Positions 1 to 5,925 of a stretch of 6,156 nucleotides of DNA are shown piece after piece (within the stretch, counting starts at the first letter, position 1; every line of letters begins with the position of its first letter). The notes beneath the pieces are model-generated. The model was given only the letters and a program-made list of their open reading frames with translations, was not told where the DNA came from and made no database searches. The translations under genes and the position numbers were made by a program. The DNA is from Promethearchaeota archaeon (GTDB taxonomy: Archaea > Asgardarchaeota > Lokiarchaeia > Sigynarchaeales > MK-D1): assembly GCA_016839385.1 (NCBI GenBank), contig JAEOUK010000689.1:1-6156 (forward strand). Reading direction: 5' to 3'.

Positions 1-230
1 GGAGAATCCTTTATAGAATAAAAAATCGCATGGCCTCCTAATTGTTGCATACCTACTTCGAAAGAAATCCTAGTTCTCAAAGAAGGCTTCTCAAAAAGCA
101 TCAAAAGCGTTTCACCTTTCAGCGTAGATTCAAATTTTTCGGGATTCTTTTTGATATCCATAGATTTGCTTATAATTTTCTCAATTTCTACTTTAGAAAA
201 ATCAGAAATTTTAAGTAAATGTCGAACCAT
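1..230 (-). CDS. argF: Ornithine carbamoyltransferase, N-terminal part (cut by window edge)
   Basis: This cytoplasmic enzyme makes citrulline from ornithine and carbamoyl phosphate in arginine synthesis, or runs in reverse in arginine breakdown. Only the first 76 residues are present; the frame runs off the left edge. It starts at ATG 230-228 (MVRHLLKISDFS). The carbamoyl-phosphate-binding motif is visible as FEKPSLRTR, with S50, R52, T53 and R54, followed by SFEVGM (residues 56-61) and QLGGHAIF (63-70). This block is highly characteristic of the ornithine rather than the aspartate enzyme. Leu replaces the usual Thr in STRTR, a variant also met in genuine family members. A weak GTGA-type ribosome binding site lies about 5 bases before the ATG. 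The 171-base gap to the preceding gene suggests separate transcription, with no clear functional link to the redox genes. The ornithine-binding half lies outside the window, so a related transcarbamylase with another amino substrate is not excluded. Confidence 0.88.
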   Translation of the reverse strand, partial: MVRHLLKISDFSKVEIEKIISKSMDIKKNPEKFESTLKGETLLMLFEKPSLRTRISFEVGMQQLGGHAIFYSIKDS

Positions 231-235
231 TATAT

Positions 236-241
236 TCACTT
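236..241 (-). promoter_or_regulatory. Weak ribosome binding site of argF
   Basis: The minus strand reads AAGTGA ending 5 bases before the argF ATG. GTGA can pair with the 3' end of archaeal 16S rRNA (anti-SD ...TCACCTCC), but the match is only 4-5 bases. It supports the start chosen at 230. Confidence 0.35.
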
Positions 242-279
242 TATACTTTGTTTTATTAAAATAATAAAAAGAAAGATAG

Positions 280-286
280 TTATAAA
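280..286 (-). promoter_or_regulatory. Candidate archaeal TATA box for argF
   Basis: The minus strand reads TTTATAA, centred about 53 bases upstream of the argF ATG. With the usual archaeal distance of about 26 bases to the start of transcription, this would leave a leader of about 26 bases, which fits the weak ribosome binding site just before the ATG. The flanking BRE element is not convincing, and such boxes arise easily by chance in DNA this AT-rich. Confidence 0.35.
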
Positions 287-316
287 TCAGTTATTAATAA
301 AATCTATAATCTCTAG

Positions 317-398
317 AAAAATGGCATAGTCTTCACAAAAACTACATGCACTGAAGGTTCGACTTGATAAAGGAAACCTTGGATTGAATAATTAAAAA
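317..398 (-). terminator. Candidate T-rich terminator zone after the redox operon
   Basis: Downstream of the DAO-gene stop, the minus strand carries three T5 tracts (complement of 394-398, 337-341 and 317-321). Between them is an inverted repeat AAGGTT/AACCTT (354-359 with 375-380, 15-base loop). Archaeal transcription commonly ends at oligo-T tracts without a strong hairpin. No single site stands out. Confidence 0.3.
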
Positions 399-401
399 TT
401 A

Positions 402-1568
402 CTATTTTAATTCTTCTTCTAGAGAAAAATCACGAATATAAGCAAAGTTATCTAAAATTTCTTTATCTTTTGAATTCAGTTTTTCTGTAAGAAGACGGCT
501 TAAAAGTTCACCCAATCCTGGTCCGATCATGAAACCCTGACCACACATTCCCACAGCATTAATATATCCTTCATGATCGTCAACCTCTCCTACAAAGGGA
601 TTTCCATCAGGAGTCATAGGATATAAACCTCTCCATGTTCTTCTGATCTTTATGTTTTTTAACCGTGGTAATAAATGAACCATCCGTTTTGTTATTTGAG
701 GTAGGAAAGAGCTAGTTTCAAAACGATTTAGTCCGGGGATATTAGGTTCAGGAGTCAAACAAAAGATGATTTTTTTTTCTTTATTTTGATAGAAGTAATA
801 ATTGTTCGAATTTCCAAATTTCGTATCAATAGCAGGATTGATGTCTACTACCATGGTAGAAAAGAATTTTTTAACGGGTTCAGTTATTCCTGCTTCATGA
901 CTCTCTGGAACAACGGGTATATCTAAATTTATCATATTTCCTATATCTTTAGCATGTGCTCCGGCTGCGTTAATAATTTTATGAGCTTTATATTTAGATT
1001 TATTGGTTTTAACTCCTGTGATTTTGTTATTTTGTATCGTAATTCCGGTAACACTTTCATTAAAGGCATATTCTGCTCCATATTCCTTTGATTTGCGATA
1101 AAAGGCATGAAGTGCTAATAAAGGAGACGAACTTCCATCCTCAGGACTAAATGTTCCGCCTCTTAAATTTTCATCGTTTATTCCAGGTACTAATTCTTTA
1201 ATCTTCTCTTTTTCCACATATTTTATATTTAATCCGTATTCCCTTTGTTCTTTAGCTGTATTTTTTAATGTTTGTTCGTGTTCGTCAGTAAATGCAAGAA
1301 AACAATAACCACCTTGTTCCCACCAGATATCGTCCCCATATAATTCATTCCAAGAAGCAAAAACCTCTATAGATCTTTGGCATAACCAAATCTTGCTTTT
1401 AAGTGAATGAGTTGCCCTAATTCCTCCAATAGCGTGCTTATTATCTCCTTGAGCTACGGAAGGTAAACTATCAAGAACGAGCGTTTTAAGTCCACTTTCT
1501 GCAGTAGCTAACGCAGTTGGGACACCTACACTTCCTGCTCCAATTATGATCACATCGTATTCCACCAA
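402..1568 (-). CDS. FAD-dependent amino acid / amine oxidoreductase, DAO family (HcnC / SoxB / PDH-beta-like)
   Basis: This is a 388-residue flavoprotein of the D-amino-acid oxidase fold, which oxidises the C-N bond of an amino acid or secondary amine; it is probably cytoplasmic, with no signal peptide. The FAD-binding GxGxxG is G10, G12 and G15 in the first strand (YDVIIIGAGSVG), followed by D33 at the end of the second strand. NKHAIGGIRATHS (43-55), NAAGAHA (200-206), TWRGLYPMTPDGNPFVGE (311-328) and a glycine-rich C-terminal segment GMCGQGFMIGPGLGE (340-354) place it with subunits such as HcnC, opine oxidase B, sarcosine oxidase beta and archaeal proline dehydrogenase beta. The start is TTG (1568-1566), 2 bases after the stop of the hub gene, with a good ribosome binding site inside the end of that gene. 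GTG at 1565-1563 is the alternative start, and the GxGxxG at residue 10 fixes the N-terminus closely. Length is normal for the family. Pairing with the hub implies a two-subunit dehydrogenase. The substrate (proline, sarcosine, an opine, glycine or another) cannot be told by eye. Confidence 0.88.
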   Translation of the reverse strand: MVEYDVIIIGAGSVGVPTALATAESGLKTLVLDSLPSVAQGDNKHAIGGIRATHSLKSKIWLCQRSIEVFASWNELYGDDIWWEQGGYCFLAFTDEHEQTLKNTAKEQREYGLNIKYVEKEKIKELVPGINDENLRGGTFSPEDGSSSPLLALHAFYRKSKEYGAEYAFNESVTGITIQNNKITGVKTNKSKYKAHKIINAAGAHAKDIGNMINLDIPVVPESHEAGITEPVKKFFSTMVVDINPAIDTKFGNSNNYYFYQNKEKKIIFCLTPEPNIPGLNRFETSSFLPQITKRMVHLLPRLKNIKIRRTWRGLYPMTPDGNPFVGEVDDHEGYINAVGMCGQGFMIGPGLGELLSRLLTEKLNSKDKEILDNFAYIRDFSLEEELK

Positions 1569-1570
1569 GA

Positions 1571-3655
1571 CTATTTTACCTCTCTCTTTGTTTTAACTCC
1601 TGCGAACACGCCCATAGGAACTTCTACAAACAAAGGTCGTTTTGTAGCTGGAGTAATTTTTTCTTGATTTATCCCTTCTTCCCAGAAAATCCTATTAATA
1701 AGAGAAGCACAAGTCTTACCACCACAGGATCCCATTCCAGCCTTAGTTAATGCTTTCAATTCGTTAAAATCATATACTCCATAACGAATCCACTTTCGTA
1801 TCTCGCCTACCGAAACCCTTTCGCATCTACATACAATAATATCGTCATCTGTGACTGATTGCTGATAGAGATCCATAGGTTCGGTATAACTGGATTTTAA
1901 AAGTTTGATACCTACAGCTACCTTTGCGATTTCTGATGGCAATTTAACTGAAACTAATTGGGTTTTTGGAAATTCTTTAAGAAATCGTGCTCGAGTAACT
2001 TCAAACTCTCCTAATTCCCCCTCGTTACTCACAACTATAACCTTTCGACAAACCACAATCTTTTCAGAAGTTAGTTCTAAAGGAAAAGTAACTACTGGAG
2101 ATTCTTGATCTTTTCTATAATCAACTAAAGTAATAGCTAATCCCGGACAGACTGATACACATTTTCCACAGCCAATGCAATCTTGACCATCAGTAAAATA
2201 TGGTAATTGCGTAATTAAATCGTCAACTGTTTTGATCAGATTCTGAGGACACACACTCGTACAGGGATTGCACGCTATTTCTTGATTACAATGGAACACT
2301 GGAAATATACCATCCTCCTTATCTATCAATTTCATTTCAACTGGTTCTGGAGGTTTTGCTTTCATCAAGTTAACGAGATCTTCCAATTCTTCAAGTTTTT
2401 CTGTAACTGGAACGCCAATTTCTTTTAGGATTTTTAATGCTTCAATTTTGCCGGTAAAAATTGCAGCAGAAGCCTCTGCTATTTCTTGAGCATCTCCCGC
2501 AATCCATACTTTCATATTAAATTGTTGTGCTTTATGATAAAATTCATCTACGGGATCCAATCCAACTGCGATTAATAATGTATCACAAGCAAAAGTTTGC
2601 TCTGAACTGGGTTCGATATCCCCTCTATCCGTTATCTTTCCAATAGTGATGGATTCAAGTTTATCTTCTCCATTTGCGGATATTACTGTATAACTTCTAT
2701 AAATTGGAACGCCTAACCTTCTTAATTTGTCTTCGTGAACCTTATATCCTCCACATTGTGGTAAAGCCTCAACCAAGCCTACAACATTTATTCCAGCTTG
2801 AATTGCGTGATAACCTGTTATTAATCCGACATTACCTCCTCCAACGATAAATATATTTTCTGCAGCTTTAATCAGATCTCGATTTACTAAAGTTTGAAAA
2901 GCACCAGCACCATATACTCCGGGGAGCGTGTTCCCGGGAAATATCAACATTTTTTCTCTTGCGCCAGTGGCAACTAATAAGTACTTAGGTTTAACCAATG
3001 TATATTCATCCATATTTTTTATAATCCCAACTAAGCCATCGCTAAAAATTGCTATAACTATACTGTTGAGCCAAATTTTTACGGATTCAATATTGTTTAC
3101 GATTTCTCCTAGAATTTTTCCAATTTCAATTCCCCGCGTTCCGGCATATACCTCTTCTTGAGAACCAAAAAATTTATGAGTTTGAAGTACTAATTTTCCG
3201 CCTAATGTTGCCTTATCATCGACAAGAATAACATTAATATTATTTTCGCCCAAAACTTTTGTAGCAGAAAGTCCTGCAGGACCTCCTCCTATCACAAGAA
3301 CATCAGTATTTACTATATTTATATCTTTAACTTCAACAGAATCATCTTCTAATGGTAATTCTGGTAGACCATTACAACTCTTAATTTTCATACCTTCAGT
3401 AAGTGGGGTCATACACGCTTTAACTGGTATTCCGTTGGCGATTACATTACATTGAGAACACTGGCCATTTGCACAAAATAGTCCTTGTGGGCTTCGATCT
3501 TTAATATGATGTCCAAAAATCTTGATTTTATTTAAAAATAAAGCAGAAGATATAACCATCCCCTCAAATCCGTACAGAAATTTCCCGTCAAATTTAAATT
3601 TTATTTTCTTCCTGTCGGGAATTTCCAAACTGGGGTGCTTGGTTAAATTTTCCAT
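1571..3655 (-). CDS. Multi-cluster FAD/NAD(P) and iron-sulfur redox hub (HcnAB / SoxA / PDH-alpha-like fusion)
   Basis: This 694-residue protein is probably the electron-transfer subunit of the neighbouring DAO-family dehydrogenase. Domains in order: a [2Fe-2S] domain (about 15-105) with C61, C66, C69 and C81, as in HcnA and the N-terminus of SoxA; a pyridine-nucleotide-disulfide reductase core (about 115-415) with FAD motif GGGPAG at 123-128, ATGAREK at 229-235, a second dinucleotide motif GGGNVG at 272-277 likely for NAD(P), and AGDA at 386-389; an inserted two-cluster ferredoxin segment with C456, C462, C465, C469 and C493, C496, C499, C503; and a BFD-type [2Fe-2S] site with C609, C611, C644 and C649. 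It ends about 45 residues later, without the folate-binding GcvT domain of sarcosine oxidase alpha. ATG 3655-3653 is the only start: an in-frame TGA lies two codons upstream, and no ribosome binding site is visible. The preceding AOR gene ends 26 bases away and the DAO gene starts 2 bases after this stop. Names such as HdrA-like or a plain NADH oxidase fit less well because of the Fer2 and BFD ends. Confidence 0.9.
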   Translation of the reverse strand: MENLTKHPSLEIPDRKKIKFKFDGKFLYGFEGMVISSALFLNKIKIFGHHIKDRSPQGLFCANGQCSQCNVIANGIPVKACMTPLTEGMKIKSCNGLPELPLEDDSVEVKDINIVNTDVLVIGGGPAGLSATKVLGENNINVILVDDKATLGGKLVLQTHKFFGSQEEVYAGTRGIEIGKILGEIVNNIESVKIWLNSIVIAIFSDGLVGIIKNMDEYTLVKPKYLLVATGAREKMLIFPGNTLPGVYGAGAFQTLVNRDLIKAAENIFIVGGGNVGLITGYHAIQAGINVVGLVEALPQCGGYKVHEDKLRRLGVPIYRSYTVISANGEDKLESITIGKITDRGDIEPSSEQTFACDTLLIAVGLDPVDEFYHKAQQFNMKVWIAGDAQEIAEASAAIFTGKIEALKILKEIGVPVTEKLEELEDLVNLMKAKPPEPVEMKLIDKEDGIFPVFHCNQEIACNPCTSVCPQNLIKTVDDLITQLPYFTDGQDCIGCGKCVSVCPGLAITLVDYRKDQESPVVTFPLELTSEKIVVCRKVIVVSNEGELGEFEVTRARFLKEFPKTQLVSVKLPSEIAKVAVGIKLLKSSYTEPMDLYQQSVTDDDIIVCRCERVSVGEIRKWIRYGVYDFNELKALTKAGMGSCGGKTCASLINRIFWEEGINQEKITPATKRPLFVEVPMGVFAGVKTKREVK
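1578..1584 (-). promoter_or_regulatory. Ribosome binding site deciding the TTG start of the DAO-family gene
   Basis: The minus strand reads GAGAGGT inside the last codons of the hub gene, 9 bases before TTG 1568-1566. It supports the TTG start and suggests that the two genes are translated together, which would suit two subunits of one complex. Confidence 0.6.
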
Positions 3656-3681
3656 AGAAAATCAATTGATAAAGTTTATTT
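3656..3681 (-). other. Short spacer between AOR and hub genes, with palindrome
   Basis: This 26-base gap contains a perfect 10-base palindrome ATCAATTGAT (3661-3670) ending 5 bases before the hub ATG. No Shine-Dalgarno-like sequence is visible. The 11-mer GAAAATCAATT at 3657-3667 recurs exactly 60 bases away at 3717-3727, inside the end of the AOR gene. The gap is too short to suggest a separate transcription unit. Confidence 0.5.
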
Positions 3682-5868
3682 TTATTGATAAGGTGCTATT
3701 ATATCAATTATTTTATGAAAATCAATTCCCAACCTTCTTACAGTTTCTATTGTGGGGCAACCATTTTTGTTCCAACCCCGTTCGAAGTAAACGGCATCTT
3801 GGAGTTTTTGATATTGTTCTTCACGATAAGCACGAAGTAATGTAATTTTTTCTGCGGTAGATTTACCTGCGATGTCAATTTTCATTTCCTTTAATTGTTC
3901 ATCATATCTTTCAGCGCGACTTTCGTATTCAAGTGAAGTAACTGGTCCAACTGCCCTATAAGGTAAATTCGAATCGTTTTCTCGAAGTCCCTTACCTAAT
4001 CTAATGTTAAATATCCTTTGAAATGTATAAACTCTCTCAGACATTAAGAGAAGATCGGCTGTGGTCGATTCACGACCAGTTACTGCTGAATAATATTCCG
4101 TATACCACTTTACATGATCAGGAATTTTAGCACGTACTAACTCTCCAGTTTCCGAATCTTTTATAGGGTAATTTGATTGACTCTCAGGTTGAATATCATT
4201 CCAAGGTAGTTTGCATAAACCACACAATCCGAACCATGTCCTCCATAATGGGAAATATTGCAGAGCTTTAGCTTTATCTTTAAAAGTAGGAATTGAATTT
4301 CGAATTACATCGTCGAAAATCAACCAAGCTTCGTCATGTTGAGGACCTTTATTTGTTAAACCATATCCACCCTGTTGTGCTAATGATTCTTTAGTTACGT
4401 ACTCAGAGAATTCTAATCCTTTATGTTCCATACCGATATCTTGGACAAACTGTGGATCTGCTCCAAAATTTTCTACAAAATATTGCTTCATGTATTTTAT
4501 TCCCTTTCCAACAATAATTCCAAATCCTTCTCCTTTAGCCATTTGATGAATCAAGTTAACTGCAGCTTCGGCATTTCCGAAATTTAATTCTAATCCCCCA
4601 GTTCTTTCTTTATTTAGGATACCCGCTTCATAACACTCCATTACAAAAGCAATTCCGGTACCAAGTGAGATGGTATCTATTCCATATGTGTCGCAATAGA
4701 AATTTACCTCCAAAACCCATTTGGGATCCCATACACCCCAATTAGAACCACATCCGGCAATAGTCTCATATTCTGGACCATCAACGATGAATTTCTGTCC
4801 TTTAAATGGACCTGTCTGTACCTCATATCCCTCTGAATAATGAGAACAAGATACAGTGCACCCTATCCAGCACCCATCTCCACCCTCTTTTCCAGAGTAA
4901 ATTCCTCTCATAATTTCTCTGTTATATGGAATGTCCTTTCCACGGATTTCTTTGTGAGACCCGAAACGAAAGTTTTCTGTTGGTAATAGATCAGTGACAT
5001 TCATGATGTCTGGAAGGTGTCCAGTACCAACTCTACGCATTTCGTTCTGCACTGGATCAAGTTTAATTATTTCTTGGGTATGAGCTATTCCTATCCTTCT
5101 TGCTTGCTCTAAATTGGCGGGATTATTAGAACTAACCGTGACTTTTGGAGCACGACAGACTAATGCTTTAAGATTTTTATCGGCGAAGACAGTACCAATC
5201 CCCCCTCTTCCTGCTTGCTTGCTTGACGCCCAATTACGGCCAGGAACAAACCACGAGAAGTTTAAAATGCCCCAATTGGTATTCTTTGCGGCAGGTCCTG
5301 TACTTACTACAGAGATTCGTTGCTTTTCACGATCGACTTGAGCGTATTGTTCGGTAAGTTGTTGAGTCAATTCATGAGAGAATTTGGATAAACCCTCTGA
5401 TTCTTCGACTTTTTTGATTTGAACAATACCTTCAACACCATCTATATATATAATAACTTCCATTTGAGCTTTTCCTTGAATTTCGATGGCATCAAATCCC
5501 GAAAATTTTAAATACGGACCAAAATACCCCCCTACATTAGAATCTATAATAATATCTGTAAGAGGGGATATCGTTGTTACAATTGATTTTCCAGATCCTG
5601 GATAGAAAATATTCCCACCTAAAGGTCCTGAGGAGATACATATTTCATTTTCAGGATCGTTCCACTTTACAATTCTATTTTGCGGGAGTCCATTCCACAT
5701 AAGCCAAAGATCGAATCCCTTTCCTCCAATAAAATTCTCTTTCATTCCATCGGTAACTGGTTTAATCTGAATCTCGTTACTGGAAAGGTTAATATACAAT
5801 GTTCTGTTAGTATATCCTTTCTGGACCTCATATAGTTCATATTTCTTTTCTGCTAAAATCATAAACAT
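3682..5868 (-). CDS. Aldehyde:ferredoxin oxidoreductase family protein (tungsten-bispterin enzyme)
   Basis: Family members oxidise aldehydes to acids and reduce ferredoxin, using a tungsten-bispterin and one [4Fe-4S] cluster. The N-terminal domain (about 19-235) shows GGKGFDLW (48-55), SGPLGG (80-85), SNVGGYFGPYLKFSGFDAIEI (110-130) and GRGGIGTVFADKNLKAL (220-236), all typical of the family. Likely cluster cysteines are C333, C337 and C341, spaced Cx3Cx3C rather than the usual Cx2Cx3C, with C552 (or C549) as the fourth, in GLCGLCKLPW. The pterin-binding motif DxxGLD is present as DTYGID (393-398); the second copy lacks its Asp. GPEYE (364-368) and H511 in NKGPQHDEAW sit where catalytic Glu and His are expected. 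At 728 residues it is longer than the classical enzymes (about 600-650), with an extra charged C-terminal stretch. The start is ATG 5868-5866, right after an in-frame TGA; ATG 5862-5860 is equally possible. The fold is certain. The substrate is not: aldehyde, formaldehyde, glyceraldehyde-phosphate or even a BamB-like reductive role remain open. Confidence 0.93.
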   Translation of the reverse strand: MFMILAEKKYELYEVQKGYTNRTLYINLSSNEIQIKPVTDGMKENFIGGKGFDLWLMWNGLPQNRIVKWNDPENEICISSGPLGGNIFYPGSGKSIVTTISPLTDIIIDSNVGGYFGPYLKFSGFDAIEIQGKAQMEVIIYIDGVEGIVQIKKVEESEGLSKFSHELTQQLTEQYAQVDREKQRISVVSTGPAAKNTNWGILNFSWFVPGRNWASSKQAGRGGIGTVFADKNLKALVCRAPKVTVSSNNPANLEQARRIGIAHTQEIIKLDPVQNEMRRVGTGHLPDIMNVTDLLPTENFRFGSHKEIRGKDIPYNREIMRGIYSGKEGGDGCWIGCTVSCSHYSEGYEVQTGPFKGQKFIVDGPEYETIAGCGSNWGVWDPKWVLEVNFYCDTYGIDTISLGTGIAFVMECYEAGILNKERTGGLELNFGNAEAAVNLIHQMAKGEGFGIIVGKGIKYMKQYFVENFGADPQFVQDIGMEHKGLEFSEYVTKESLAQQGGYGLTNKGPQHDEAWLIFDDVIRNSIPTFKDKAKALQYFPLWRTWFGLCGLCKLPWNDIQPESQSNYPIKDSETGELVRAKIPDHVKWYTEYYSAVTGRESTTADLLLMSERVYTFQRIFNIRLGKGLRENDSNLPYRAVGPVTSLEYESRAERYDEQLKEMKIDIAGKSTAEKITLLRAYREEQYQKLQDAVYFERGWNKNGCPTIETVRRLGIDFHKIIDIIAPYQ

Positions 5869-5925
5869 TCACTCAGATAACTTCATATTATTAATTTTAA
5901 TACACGATTTTAAACTATAGATTCT
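5869..5925 (-). promoter_or_regulatory. Spacer before the AOR gene with weak ribosome binding site and possible TATA box
   Basis: This 57-base gap lies between the flavodoxin-like gene and the AOR gene. The minus strand has TTTAAAA (complement of 5908-5914), centred 43 bases before the AOR ATG, a plausible archaeal TATA position giving a leader of about 16 bases. GAGTGA directly precedes the first ATG; it is better spaced for the second ATG (5862-5860), 6 bases downstream. The AOR-hub-DAO genes could therefore have their own promoter or be read through from the flavodoxin gene. The evidence is weak because the sequence is so AT-rich. Confidence 0.3.

Larger units (their letters stand above)
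231..401. other. Intergenic region: operon end and argF promoter region
   Basis: This 171-base, very AT-rich gap separates the stop of the DAO-family gene from the start of argF. I see no coding region or tRNA in it. Read on the minus strand it contains four T5 tracts (complement of 394-398, 337-341, 317-321 and 266-270), two small inverted repeats and a TATA-like box. This is what one expects where one archaeal transcript ends and another begins. Confidence 0.6.

Noticed and set aside
350..372. GGTTCGA on the plus strand, resembling the T-loop of a tRNA.
   Set aside because: The flanking bases do not form a T-stem, and no acceptor, D or anticodon arm can be found around it.
770..778. Run of nine T (nine A in the coding strand) within the DAO gene, a possible slippage or sequencing-error site.
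   Set aside because: The frame continues intact through it (NKEKKIIFC) with family motifs on both sides, so there is no sign of a frameshift.
1905..5341. Four plus-strand open frames (1905-2108, 2928-3161, 3522-3845, 5114-5341).
   Set aside because: All lie opposite well-supported minus-strand genes, their products show no recognisable motif or family composition, and none has a convincing ribosome binding site.
5869..5886. Five-codon reading frame MKLSE ending in TGA immediately before, and in frame with, the AOR ATG; possible leader peptide or broken N-terminus.
   Set aside because: It is very short, has no clear ribosome binding site, and the AOR is complete without it. Chance is the simplest explanation.
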